In this document: positions 48,601 to 59,683 of the stretch, one piece after another | Layout of the letters: the number at the start of each line of letters is the position of its first letter | Position numbering within the stretch: position 1 is the stretch's first letter | NCBI GenBank assembly: GCA_016584495.1 | Contig: WAID01000003.1 | Span: 2,480,001 to 2,544,000, forward strand | DNA length: 64,000 bases | DNA from: Celoporthe dispersa | Lineage: Eukaryota; Ascomycota; Sordariomycetes; Diaporthales; Cryphonectriaceae | Reading direction: 5' to 3' | Notes under the pieces: generated by a model | The model's input: the letters and a program-made list of their open reading frames with translations, nothing else | What the model was told of the DNA's origin: nothing | The model's database searches: none | Program-made: the position numbers and the translations under genes

Positions 48601-50115
48601 TCTTTGTTCCAAATCCTTATGCTAACAACACCATTGGTTCGTGTGGATCTCATATGTTGGCTCGATGTTACCCGGTCAGCTCAGCTTCGAACCAGACGGT
48701 GGGCTCGGAATGGTTTAGGTAGGTAGCAGTGAGCTATGGAGGATCCGGAGGCCCTTGGCTGTGGTTCCTTTTGGACAACGATCGATAGAACACATCACCT
48801 GCACACCACCCCCCCGCTGAATCCAGCGATGATCATCAGGAGGTCCAACTGTCTGAGGACTCTACTTGTGTCAGGCGTAGCCGCTTAGGAAGTCCGAGAA
48901 GCCTTCTTACCAGAGTATAGCTCCAGTCATATCAAAAGCAGCCAGCAAGGATGATTGTGATAAAAATAGTAGAAGATGAGCCGGGATCGACTTTTTTTTT
49001 ATTTTTTATTCTCGACCGGGAGATGAATACTTGAACATGTCAGGCTTGAAGCATCAGTGCCACCTTCACTCATTATAGCTGGCTGAACATAAGATTCATA
49101 GATCACCAGACGCGAAAAGATCGAAATACTAGTCCCATGCCTCTGAAACATAGATGAGCAGTCAGGGGCGAAACGCTTAGTGGGATTAAATACCATCTAC
49201 AATGGCCTTCTGGAACCCGGCCGGGGTCTTAGCATTGCAACATTGAAAATGAGACTGTATTTTAATTTGTGTAGATGATGACAGCTTACAGCTGTAAACG
49301 TCATCCTCGACTATGTCCTAATTAATATCTTCCACGTCCGACCCACCCTCTCGGCCTTTAACGTAGACCCTAGCCTTTAGGCGAGAAGGGCTTCCCTGGA
49401 AGGGTGTCTCCCTTTTTTTTCCTTTCTTCTTCCTCTTTCTTTTCTTTTTTCTTTTCTTATCTCTTCACAGACATCAGGGCGAGGATCAGGAATGTTAGTG
49501 AGAGTAAAGTTGTTGGTTGACGACGTCGAAGGTGGCTTTGGAGGGAGCCCGAGGATCTAAAGATAGACCTCACGTGGCTGCGCTGCAACGGGTGTGGACG
49601 CCACAGCCTGCATGGTTGAAGGCCTCCGGCCGTTCACGGCTCATCTTGCCCATTGAAAGGAAAGGAAGAGAGAGAAAAAAAGCGAAAGAAAAAAAAAGAA
49701 AAAAAAAAGAAAGAATAGAAAAAGAGGGCGGTGAAGTAAAAATATCTTATTGATGGGGTTGATCTAGCTAAATTCTGGTGACGATTTTCCGGATTAAGCT
49801 GGGCTCCCTCCCGTGCATGTCACGGCTAAATCAGATCAGTCAAGCCCTCATTCACAGCCCTTAGCTCGGATCCAGAATGATAACCAGTATCGAGAGGAAC
49901 GAATGGGGCAGAAAGCCCATGTGGTATGAACAAGATCAAGGCGCCATAAGGGTTCATCAAGGCACGCAAGAAGTATGGAAAGTTGTATCCCTAAATTATC
50001 ATCTGTGGCTGCTCATGCGGATGCCAGGTCGACCAAAGGAAAAAGAAAATGTACATGGATGCTCTGCTTTTTGTTCATAAAGACCTCCCAGTACACGCCC
50101 GCCCGCGTGCCAGCC
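45666..50115. other. Long intergenic region
   Basis: 4.4 kb with no supported gene. T tracts near 46386-46400 and CTT-rich runs near 46985-47055 and 49411-49460, an A/G-rich block at 49668-49730, and a 12-bp perfect palindrome inside a 29-bp imperfect one at 49277-49305. A 30-codon frame at 47689-47780 looks like a signal peptide but ends at once. The base composition is more AT-rich than in genes, which would suit decayed sequence, but I cannot identify a parent element. Confidence 0.55.
49277..49305. repeat. Imperfect 29-bp palindrome with 12-bp perfect core
   Basis: The core TTACAGCTGTAA (49286-49297) is a perfect palindrome, flanked by GATGAC on the left and GTCATC on the right with unmatched bases between. 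Possible dyad binding site. Confidence 0.55.
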
Positions 50116-52470
50116 TCATCGATCCTGCAGACGAGGCTGCGGTTGCCAGCCGTTGATGTAAGCCATGAGACCCATACCTATCAACACCACGCCTAGCATC
50201 GAAGCATACGGGACCGAATCGGCAATGGCCTGGCCCGACACTGCTCGTTTCGAGGGTGACCTCGCGGTAGGTGTGATGGTGTTGGCTCGGGATAACGTTG
50301 GCTTGTCATCGAGCGGGTCTTCAGTGATGCTGTCGAGGCTGGAGTCGCCCATACTGGATGCAGGTCGGCCCCGGCTAGCGTCCCTGACCGCTGTGATGGT
50401 TGAGCCCCGCTCCCTGCCGTTGGACCTTGACCGCGTCCGAGCCCGAGCTCGAGCTGCTGCCTTCAGGGCTGCTGCCTCCTCGTCCCTCTGCCGAATCTGC
50501 CGTACCATCTCTGCCAGTGTCTTGCGATCCGCATCCCGTTCTGCTGTTGCCTGGTCTGCCTGCTTCTTGTACACTTCAACCTGGTCCCTCAGCCCCTTCA
50601 CCTCCGACAACATTTGATCGATTTGTGACTCCAAGAACGTTGTTCTTTCATCCTTTGCTTCCGTCGCTGGTACATTCTCCTCGGGTGCCTTGGGCCCGAC
50701 AGGGGTGTTATCTAACAGGGGTTCAAAGGCATCTTCTAATGTCTTGTCTTCATGAGACTTTGTTGACCCGTTCATGCGCAGCTGAGCATCGCCCTCTAGT
50801 CGTTTCGCAAGCTCCTCCGCGGCCTCGCGTGCCTCCCTCTCTCTCTGTAACATTTCTTCCAGGTCTCGCATCTTGACAGTCTGGTTGTCTATCTCGCGCT
50901 TGGCGCTGTTGAGTGCTTCTGTCAACTGGATGATTTGACTCAGATTCTCCTGTCGGACAGGTGATGTGCTCGTGGGGGCAGGCTTCGGCCGCTCGGTGGC
51001 TGCGCGCTTCAAAGAAGGCACGTCACCTTGGGCTCTGGCGGAGTCGGGTTTCTCAGGCAGAGGCTGCTGGGGCGGTGGAGCTGGCGGGTCGGAAAATCGT
51101 GTTTTGGCATCTGACCGGAATGACAGAGAGTTCCCATTAACAACTGCTGGCTTCGGCGGTTCCGGGGCCTCGACCTTTTCCTGGTTCTTGATATCTTCAT
51201 TTGACAAAAGCGCATCTAAGAATTTGCTGGTACGGGACAGGTCTTGTGCCTGCTGGCGGGCATTGCGCATCTCGTTCTGCACATTGTGGTCAGCGTCTCG
51301 ACGTCGAGAGGAGGGGCTATCATCCGACAGCGCGGAAATACTCACTCGTAACTTCTTCACTATCAACTCCGCTGATGGGTGCGTGTTGATAAAGGCGCGA
51401 TTATTGAACGCCATGTTGTTAGCCTGGTTGTTCATCATCTGTGCTGCTGCACCAGCAAGCCCTCGACCGTTCGAGCCGGTCGACGCCTGGCTGCCGGTTC
51501 TGCCCCTGAACGGCATCCCGCCGCCCTGTGGCATCATCATGCCGCCATTTGCCGGATCCAGGTCGCCAAAGTTCATGTCCAAAAGGTTGTTCGAAGGGGT
51601 TGGAAACCCAGCGTGTTCCACCTTTGCCGCGACTTTGTGATGTACGACTGATTTCTGGTCCTCGCTCACGATGTCTATCCCAAGTTCGAGATGATCTGAG
51701 GTCTGGAGCTCGTGAGGTTCCGACTCGCGGTTCTCCGGGGAGAGCCGCGAGCCATTTACAAACGTGCCATTGGAGGACTTGACGTCGCGTATCCAGATCT
51801 TGCCCTGGCGATCTGCCCATATCTCTGCATGCTGCCGGGACAGCACTTTACTGTCAAAGAAGCCATTTAGAGGAGTGGGTATCGTCTTGTTGTTGGTCTG
51901 TCGGCCAACGCGCAAGGTCTCGGGGTAAAATGGAACCTGAATCGTCTTCCGCTCGAACGTGCCGTTGAGAGACAGGAGATAGAGCACCGGCTGGCCCGGG
52001 GTCAGGGGTTCAGCAACCGGCCTCTGGGGTGCCATCTGCGCTGGAGACTGCAGCAGAGGGCCGGGGACATTGGCGACGCGCCGTTCAAGCCGTTGGTCAG
52101 CTGTGGACGACCAGCCGGCATCCGTCCCAGCTCTGTACCGCTCTCTAGCCTCGGAGCGCTCCACTGCCCTTTTCCCTGTGGCCTTTTTTCGTGGTGCAGC
52201 ATTGGGCCAACCGCCGAGCTCGCCTGCTGCAGACTGCGCAGTGACGCCGTTGGTCTGGCCGTTGGTGCTGCTGACGGCCGTGGATGAGGACGAGATGGAG
52301 GAGCTGGAGGAGATGGATGACGAGGAGTTGGTCCGCGGGATCGTTTTTCGCGGCATCAAGGCGCCCCTGACGTCGTCCGAGTTGACGGAATTGAGAGACT
52401 GGCCACCATTAAGCCCCCATGCCGGCCGGTTGATGTTCGCAAAGCTGGGAGGGCTGGCGACAGCAGTCAT
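50116..52470 (-). CDS. FHA-domain tail-anchored STRIPAK protein (HAM-4/PRO45/SLMAP-like)
   Basis: One uninterrupted minus-strand frame of 784 aa. A Ser-rich N-terminus (about residues 47-68) is followed by a forkhead-associated domain at about 163-275 with its phosphothreonine-binding landmarks: LRVGR (189-190), SRQHAEIWAD (211-220) and NGTFVNG (234-240). A disordered Gly/Met and Pro-rich middle follows, then coiled coils (for example DNQTVKMRDLEEMLQRERE and FLESQIDQMLSEVKGLRDQV), an Arg/Ser patch, and a single C-terminal membrane helix (ASMLGVVLIGMGLMAYI) with a short tail. This FHA-coiled coil-tail-anchor order is that of SLMAP homologues, HAM-4 in Neurospora and PRO45 in Sordaria, with yeast Far9/Vps64. 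They anchor the STRIPAK complex at the ER/nuclear envelope and are needed for cell fusion and fruiting. No frame break here. Confidence 0.88.
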   Translation of the reverse strand: MTAVASPPSFANINRPAWGLNGGQSLNSVNSDDVRGALMPRKTIPRTNSSSSISSSSSISSSSTAVSSTNGQTNGVTAQSAAGELGGWPNAAPRKKATGKRAVERSEARERYRAGTDAGWSSTADQRLERRVANVPGPLLQSPAQMAPQRPVAEPLTPGQPVLYLLSLNGTFERKTIQVPFYPETLRVGRQTNNKTIPTPLNGFFDSKVLSRQHAEIWADRQGKIWIRDVKSSNGTFVNGSRLSPENRESEPHELQTSDHLELGIDIVSEDQKSVVHHKVAAKVEHAGFPTPSNNLLDMNFGDLDPANGGMMMPQGGGMPFRGRTGSQASTGSNGRGLAGAAAQMMNNQANNMAFNNRAFINTHPSAELIVKKLRVSISALSDDSPSSRRRDADHNVQNEMRNARQQAQDLSRTSKFLDALLSNEDIKNQEKVEAPEPPKPAVVNGNSLSFRSDAKTRFSDPPAPPPQQPLPEKPDSARAQGDVPSLKRAATERPKPAPTSTSPVRQENLSQIIQLTEALNSAKREIDNQTVKMRDLEEMLQREREAREAAEELAKRLEGDAQLRMNGSTKSHEDKTLEDAFEPLLDNTPVGPKAPEENVPATEAKDERTTFLESQIDQMLSEVKGLRDQVEVYKKQADQATAERDADRKTLAEMVRQIRQRDEEAAALKAAARARARTRSRSNGRERGSTITAVRDASRGRPASSMGDSSLDSITEDPLDDKPTLSRANTITPTARSPSKRAVSGQAIADSVPYASMLGVVLIGMGLMAYINGWQPQPRLQDR

Positions 52471-53667
52471 GAGGAAGGGCTGAAGCGAGGACTACGGCAG
52501 GCGAAAGGAGAGGGATGGGCGATGGGCCGAGGGCGGAATTGTGGGCTGTCGCAGGTGTCGTCTCGCCCGGGTCTACTACCATGTATGGCCACGGGTCGCC
52601 GTCGCGATCGCCGTCGAGAAGCAAAAGACCAGCGAGAGGAGGTCGTCGAGGGTCCGCGGTCGGCGGACGCGCAGATGCGTGTCGTCAGGTCGAAGGCTGG
52701 TTCGACGTTTGGAAGGAATAAAATGGTAGCGAGCACGGGACTCTGTTGACTGGAGATGCTGTGGCTGGCGCTGGAAGTGGAGATGATGTGGACGTTAGCC
52801 TTTTTAGCCCTGAGGTCATCGGCTGGGTAACGGCGAGAATCGGCGGCCAGATCACGAGCGCAACGGGGCCATAGGGGTATAGAGGCTGCCTCAGAGCGAG
52901 AGCTCCTGCTGGGGAGAGGCCGGCAGACTTACCAGTCAATTGAATCTGGGCTGAGGAAGCCTTGGTTGATGGTATGGAAGTGAGGATGCCGGGTTGCGCT
53001 GTGGGATTGACAATAACAGTAGTGGATGGGTCCAAGTTTTGGTCGTTTCTCTCCCACTGGGCACTGATTTGCTCGGTCAGCAGTCCTGTGGTCCTGGTCT
53101 CTCCACTGTCCAGTCCCCTGACGGATGGGCGCTTAGTGCTAGCGTTACCGTCCCGCCAGAGGACATGTACCAACCAACGTCTCGCAGAACGCCTCGGCCA
53201 GAGAAAATCTCATCAGGAGCTCTCAAGATAAGATGCAGAGACCGTGAAAGGAAGAAAAAGTTGAGCGGTAAAACAGAAACTGCATCTGCACCTTCAAGAA
53301 TCAATCCTTCAAACTGCCCCCTCCTCCCTCCTTTCTCCCAACGAATGTATCTATACAAGGTCCTCGTCCTCAAGAGACTCGCTAGGTAGGAGGAGGGAGG
53401 CTTCAGTCGGCTGAAGCCACACTTGCTGTCAAGCCACAGGTCCAGCTTTGAGAGACAAACAGGGATGAACGCTAGAGCAAGTGTGGCTTGACATGCCGGG
53501 GAGAGGGTCACCCAGGTGGGGAGGCCATTTCGTCACCCCATCGTCGCTCCACCCCAAAAGATGATGAACAAGTCCAAGCTTCTGGTTTTCTGAGTTCCGC
53601 ATCCAGCCCGCCACCACAGACAGCGTCAACACCAAAACGTGTCCCCGCCCCCTGAAGAACAAACAAT
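52471..53667. other. Divergent promoter region, FHA gene and Mgr2
   Basis: 1.2 kb between two divergent start codons. No gene is supported; short minus-strand frames are present but have no recognisable content. Confidence 0.6.
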
Positions 53668-54263
53668 ATGCCAGTACCAATCAACACTGGCCATGCCGGC
53701 CCTTCCAACATCGACAAGGGTATGGCCCCTTCCTGCAGACATGGTCCTCGCTCCTGTCCGACAGTATGGCTAATTTGAAGCAGCAAAGATGGGTGCCATG
53801 ATGGGCGGCAGTATGTCTCGTGTCTTTCCATTGGTTTTGACAGGCTTCTGATAGTACCAAACAGCTGTTGGGGTGATCATCGGCTTCATTTACGGTATGT
53901 GAAGGACCGCATCTCCGCCCACCTGTGACTCCGCCCGTTCCAAATCCTGACAAACTCTCTAGGGACCGTTAGCATTTTCCGGTACGGCGCTGGGCCCAAC
54001 GGCATAATGAGGACACTAGGACAGTATATGGGAGCTTCAGGGGCAACATTTGGGTACGTATTAGAGGAACCACTTGCCAGGGAGATTGGAGGCTGTCGCT
54101 TTGACTGACCTGTCCGCTCCGCAGCTTTTTCATGTCCATCGGTAGCATCATCCGGACCGACGCCTCGCCCATCGTCCAACAAGCCTATGCGAACTCCCGA
54201 CGAAGTCCGATCATCATGGCAGCGTCTCATCGGGCGCCTTTCCCCGGGCGCAACCAGTCGTGA
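53668..54263 (+). CDS. MGR2: Mgr2/Romo1-family TIM23 subunit
   Basis: Five short exons, 53668-53719, 53784-53810, 53865-53894, 53963-54053 and 54125-54263, encode 112 aa. All introns are GT-AG and all phases agree. The product starts MPVPINTGHAGPSNIDKAKM and carries the Mgr2/Romo1 pattern: GAMMGG-x-VGVIIGFIYGTVSIFRYG, GPNGIMRTLGQYM, SGATFGFFMSIGSIIR. Mgr2 is a small two-helix protein of the inner mitochondrial membrane. It couples the TIM21 module to the TIM23 translocase and gates lateral release of precursors. Two exons are only 27 and 30 nt long, so an automatic caller could easily miss this gene. No frame break. Confidence 0.93.
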
Positions 54264-56250
54264 AGGACGAGGCGTCTGGTGAAGATGAAAATACACCGAG
54301 CTGAGTCGACTCGCCGTCCTCAGCTGTTATGTATAACGACAATGTATATCCCACACACCAAAGGCCGGCGGCGCTTGGCATAGGAGTCAATCGGGTGCTG
54401 CTTTTAATCAGAAAAGGACAAAATATCAACTCATCATACGTGGACAAGTGCTTGGAAACAATGCTTCGTGAAGAGCCTGAGCGCAACCATGTCATAGGAT
54501 CACGCTGACCCGCTTTGCCCACAAGCAGGAACATCTGGAGGCACGACCATGGTTCATTGGCATTGTGTGCCCCTCGTAAGCTGTTGCGGTGCATTTCATT
54601 GCCGGCACGGGGAGACCGCGGCTCGAGAGGACTCGTAGGCTCCCATGGGTCGCATGTAACCCTCCGCCTTCGGCCGGTCACACACGAGACGCTTCCCTAT
54701 ATCAATAGTGCGCTTGGAGATTTTCTTCCGAGGCGGAAGCCACATCTCGCTTGAATCCGTTCAGGACAGCCCATCTGGAGCCCGGAGATCTGTCCACCTG
54801 CAGACGATCCTAGCGTCAGCTGGGTAGACGGGCTACTAATAGTGCGCGCTATGAAGCTCTTTGTGAGTCTTCGTGCGCCTCTTCTCTCCTTTTTTGGCCT
54901 CCAAGGGCACGCAGACCCATTTTTCAAGTACGGCGCCTTCTTCCGACGACACCGGCAAAGGTGTCGACAACATGAGGTTACACACGGATGACTTGTTCTC
55001 GTCAGGATGGCGTCAGATGTCTTGCTCAGCCCTCTCTCACTCGACGAGATACTTCCTCGGACGGCTCAGATCCTTGCGAATGTTTTCAGCAGGCTCGGTC
55101 TGCGTACTCTCAAGGCGTCTTGGGGATCAACTATAAGTCTCACGTCAGCTCGCCGTGAGAAGACCGTCCTAGGGAAGGTTACATGACGGCTCGTCCAGCC
55201 TGCACCTTTCTCAAGTGGTTGACTGTATCCGGTAGACCTCGATTATCTGCCCGGGATCAGCCAGCGGCCGTTTACGAGAAGTTCTGCGTTGGCTCGGGCG
55301 CCGTGGTCTGATCGCCGCCCTGGCCCCACAGAGGAAGCGTTTACTGGCGCCGTTTCGAGGCTCGTGCTGTTATATGCCCGGGCTCTCCAGTGGCGCGCAG
55401 GTCTGTTTTGTTTCAATGCTGTCCAAGCGGCTCAAGCTTTCGTCGGTGGTTACCTAAAATTAGTCTCTTCTTCGTCTCCTCGGATCTCGGGGCTGCGGTG
55501 CGCCCAAAAATATTTGTACCTCCCACCTGGCTAACATGCTGCTAGTCTTCCCGCTGGCGCCACCTAGCTTAGCGATGTTTACCAAGATGGCGTTCCGGGC
55601 TGGCGGGTTTCTCTTTCTGTCTCCTCGCACAAGCGCGGCAGGTTGTGAATAAGTTCATCTGGTCCCTACTCGCAGCCATGGCGTATACTATGTGTGCGTG
55701 TATGTGTGTCTCGGCTCTGGTGCAGCGACGGCCCGCAGGTATCATATGCCATTCCGTACTCGAGAGGCGGCTTCCTGAAAGTGGCGTCGCTGATGGGCCC
55801 AGAGCTGAATATTTCGGCCGAGATGACTGTCGTCGAGAAGCTCGTGTGCCCGAGTCTGACGCTACTCTGCCTGCTCTTATCTCACAACACGGCCGTGTTG
55901 CGCCGCAGCGGGCTCTGAGCCTGTGGGCCGAAGCCCGTGAGCTTAGGGGCAAGCAGCTGCATGGCCTAAGTTCTCTCGAGCCTCTTAGGCCTAAACCTAG
56001 CGGGTCGTGTTGTCTATGTTGGATCTTATACGAGGCTCCACCGCAGACAATGATCAGCAGCCATGAGCAGCAGTGGCTGTCGTCGTGGTCTTCTCGTCGG
56101 ACAGGAAGAGAAGGAAGGAATTAGCAGTGCGTTCAGTTGGTAAGCATGGATATAAATATATCCAACTCCCTGGCCTTTCGCCCTCGTAAAGATATTCGTG
56201 TGTCAAGACTCACTCGTTCAGTCGTTTCCTTTTTGGTTCTTCACGCTCAC

Positions 56251-56295
<45 letters not shown>

Positions 56296-56383
56296 CGTCG
56301 ACCGCAGCGCGGCCTTCATTCGTTCCCTTGAAAGTATTAATAATAATACATCATTCGCTTGGACTATACTAGAAACTTAAAAG
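54264..56383. other. Intergenic region, laccase promoter
   Basis: 2.1 kb with no supported gene. A TATA-like stretch (GATATAAATATAT) at about 56148-56160 and a CT microsatellite at 56255-56292 lie upstream of the laccase start at 56384. Both fit a fungal core promoter and leader. Confidence 0.55.
56255..56292. repeat. CT microsatellite in laccase leader
   Basis: About 19 uninterrupted TC units ending 91 bp before the laccase ATG. CT-rich tracts near transcription starts are common in fungal promoters. Confidence 0.85.
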
Positions 56384-56498
56384 ATGTCCTTGTTTGGTGG
56401 CATATTCAACGCCATCTCTGCAGCCCTGAGCTGGCTGTTCGGCGTCACACAGGCCTTGGCTCAGACCAAGACCAATGGGTAAGGCAATTGATACATAC

Positions 56499-56530
<32 letters not shown>

Positions 56531-58442
56531 GTATTACCTCTCCACCAACAACCAATTAGAGACTAACTTCTTTGGTTTCCAGAGCGTCACTACTGGGTAC
56601 TCTAGCGGCGGCTCTCTTACCTCTATTTCTAACGAATAATCCCCTACCCAATGGCTATCCCTGGGGCACCAGAACTTCAAGCAACACCAGCCCCTACACC
56701 CAGTCCCCCACCACCGGAATCATCCGCTCCTACGACTTCACCATTAGTCGAGGCGTGATCGCCCCTGATGGGTACCAGAGGGATGTGATGCTCGTGAACG
56801 GTGCCTATCCCGGGCCGACAATCGAGGCAAACTGGGGTGATACTATCCAGGTCACGCTGCACAACAACATCACCGGCCCCGAGGAGGGAGCCACCCTCCA
56901 CTGGCACGGCTTCCTGCAGACCGGGACACCCTGGGAGGATGGCGTGCCCGGCGTCACCCAGTGCCCGGTCGCGCCCGGCAAGAGCTATACCTACTCGTTC
57001 AAGGCCGAGCTCTACGGAACCTCGTGGTATCATTCTCACTACTCCTCGCAATACTCTGGAGGCGCCCTCGGGCCGATCGTCATCTACGGGCCAACAAACA
57101 AGGCCTACGACATCGACATCGGCCCCGTGATGCTCTCTGACTGGTACCACAAAGACTACAACACCCTTGTGGAGGAGACTCTCACCCCCGACACCGCCCC
57201 AGTGCGCTCAGACAACAACCTCATCAATGGCAAGATGAACTTTGACTGCTCTACTGTCACTGCTGGCGACGCGACGCCCTGCACAAATAACGCAGGTGTC
57301 TCCAAGTTCAAGCTCACCTACGGCAAGACGCACCGCCTGCGGCTCATCAATAGCGGTTCCGAGGGTGTGCAGCGGTTCTCGATCGACGGCCACACGCTCA
57401 CCGTGATCGCGAACGACTACGTCGAGGTGCAACCTTGTGAGGAGTCCTCTTGATCCCCGCCCCTCCTGCAGTAGATTGGACAAAATCTCTCTAACACCCG
57501 GACAGACACGACCCAGGTCGTCACGCTAGGCGTCGGACAGCGCACCGACGTGCTGGTGACGGCGAACGTGGGCCAGCCGACGTCGGCGTACTGGATGCGC
57601 AGCAACATCACCAGCTGCTCAAACACCAACCAGCCGTACGCCATCGCCGCGGTGTATTACTCGTCAGCAGACACGAACAAGGCGCCGACCAGTACCGCTT
57701 GGAATGTGCCCGACCCGGGCACCTGTGCAAATGATGACCTGAGCAAGACAGTGCCCATGTACCCAATGGCGGTGCCGACCCCAAGCTACACACACACGTA
57801 CAACATCACGTTGTTTCAAAACGGGTCTGGCGTCACGCTGTGGGACTTTGATGGAGAGAGCGCACGGGTGGACTACAATGCGCCCACGCTCCTGTCGTCC
57901 AACGCGGGCAACCTGACATTTGATGCCGAGGCGAACCTGAGGAACCTGTATACGAACTCCAGCGTGCGGTTGATTGTGAACAACACCTCACCGGCCGCGT
58001 AAGTTTCTCCCTCCCTATCCCTCCCGGCCTCTTAAAACTCCACCACTCCAGGCAAAAGGAAAGCCCACCGCTAACGTACCTGTACCAAAAAACAACCAGA
58101 CACCCTATGCATCTCCACGGGTTCAACATGTACGTCCTGGCAGAAGGAACAGGCGCCTGGGACGGGACCATCGTGAATCCCAAGAACCCCCAGCGCCGCG
58201 ACGTGCAGCAGGTCCGGGCCAACGGCTACATCGTCCTGCAGTTCGACACCGCGAACCCGGGCGTGTGGCCCTTCCACTGCCACATCTCGTGGCACGCGAG
58301 CGCGGGCCTGTTTATGCAGTTCATCGTGCAGCCGGCCGCTGTCGAGGCCTTCCATATCCCTATGAAGGTCGAGAACACGTGCTCGGACTGGGCGGCGTAC
58401 ACGAGCGTGGACGTCGTGGACCAGATTGACAGTGGTGTTTGA
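56384..58442 (+). CDS. Ascomycete laccase (multicopper oxidase)
   Basis: Four exons, 56384-56478, 56583-57436, 57506-57998 and 58100-58442, give 594 aa. Blue-copper oxidases of this family oxidise phenols and reduce O2 to water. All four copper motifs are complete: HWHG (about 138), HSH (182-184), HPMHLHG (482-488, rebuilt across intron 3) and HCHISWH (540-546), so ten His ligands plus the T1 Cys. Leu ten residues after that Cys is the expected axial residue. The protein ends in DSGV, the asco-laccase C-terminal plug normally exposed by processing. The N-terminus is unusual, with two hydrophobic segments (FNAISAALSWLFG and LLGTLAAALLPLFL) split by intron 1, so the signal peptide or start could be misassigned. 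Intron 1 carries an ACAT/AT microsatellite. No frame break. Confidence 0.94.
56493..56530. repeat. ACAT/AT microsatellite in laccase intron 1
   Basis: Five ACAT units run into ten AT units, wholly inside the first laccase intron. Confidence 0.85.
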
Positions 58443-59683
58443 GAGGTGTGTATGTGTGTGTAGGAAATGTTGCTGGTCTTTTTTGTATCATTTTTGTTAT
58501 GATTACATGTCTTGCTGGCAGCTTTGACGGGATTGTTTTCTCTCAGCACTTGCATCAGGTGCTTTCTTTTGAGGGTTCTTATCAGCGCCCCAATGTGTAA
58601 TGTTTCATCTAATTATAGATGTATGAATACATATGTACAATATAATTGAATCTGTATCAATTTCTTCGTCTAGCACGTCTGCCTGAGTGATTGGTTTGGG
58701 TCCAGGCAGGGAACTAACAAACATGGCCACTACGATTGCACACCAGGACATTCACCCTGTCCGAGAACATGTCCACACACACACACACACGAAAGACGCA
58801 GCATTGACATCGTAATAGTAGGTTAAATAGGGATTTTTCCTAGTAGTAATCTGATCTAGAGTGACCAAGGTCAGCCACCAGCGTTGCGCACGAGCCGCCA
58901 CCTGCATACATATTTACATAGTACAACCCACACTAGCTATTAGTCGGACATGAATTACTGTTTTCGTCTCCAGGGGATCGGGTATCTATCTGACTGGATT
59001 CGATGGTCTCTCGTCTTGATCTGACTACCCAAGTCTGCTAGCGGGAAAAGGAAAACAATGAAGGATATAAATAGAATAAAAAGAGGAAGACGAAAATAAA
59101 GGTGGCGTGCTTTTGGCGACAAGGAAGGCTGATCACGAATGAGTGATTGAATACATTCCGGAAGGTTGAGGAACTGGACTGATCCTCCAGCGAGACCCAA
59201 GTGAAAACCAGCAGCTGTATATAGAGTAGCTGGACATAAGCTCTGGAGATGGCTTCTTCATGTTGAAAGACTGGTGATGAATATGGGTGCCTTGTTCGTC
59301 CAAGAGCTCCTTGAACACCATTAAGCTAGAGTTGTTGCATGAGAGGGTGAGCCTTGGCGGTGCTGGTATCTGCCTATGCTTCTACATGGAGAGGGGGGGG
59401 GGGGGGGAAACATGAGGATCAAGGTGCTTGGTCCTTTGGCTTGGATAGTAATGAGGGGTCTCAATGATGTCGGTAACTACAGACAGACAGACAGACAGTA
59501 TTGGTGAGTGGACTTTCCTTTTTTTTTTTTTATTTTTTTTGGTTTTCTTTTTCTCTCTTCTTTCTCATCATGCTGTCCAGAACATTGGCCGTGATGTGTG
59601 CCACCACCCTTCTGAGCCAGCCAGATGTCACTCATGTAGCGTCATCCAGGCTCGTACAGATCGTTCCGGAGCCACATCTCAGC
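58443..59683. other. Intergenic region between convergent genes
   Basis: Shared 3' space of the laccase and Rsm22. It holds a CA run (about 58770-58788), a G tract (about 59393-59407), an ACAG repeat (59480-59498) and a T tract (59519-59540). No gene seen. Confidence 0.6.
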
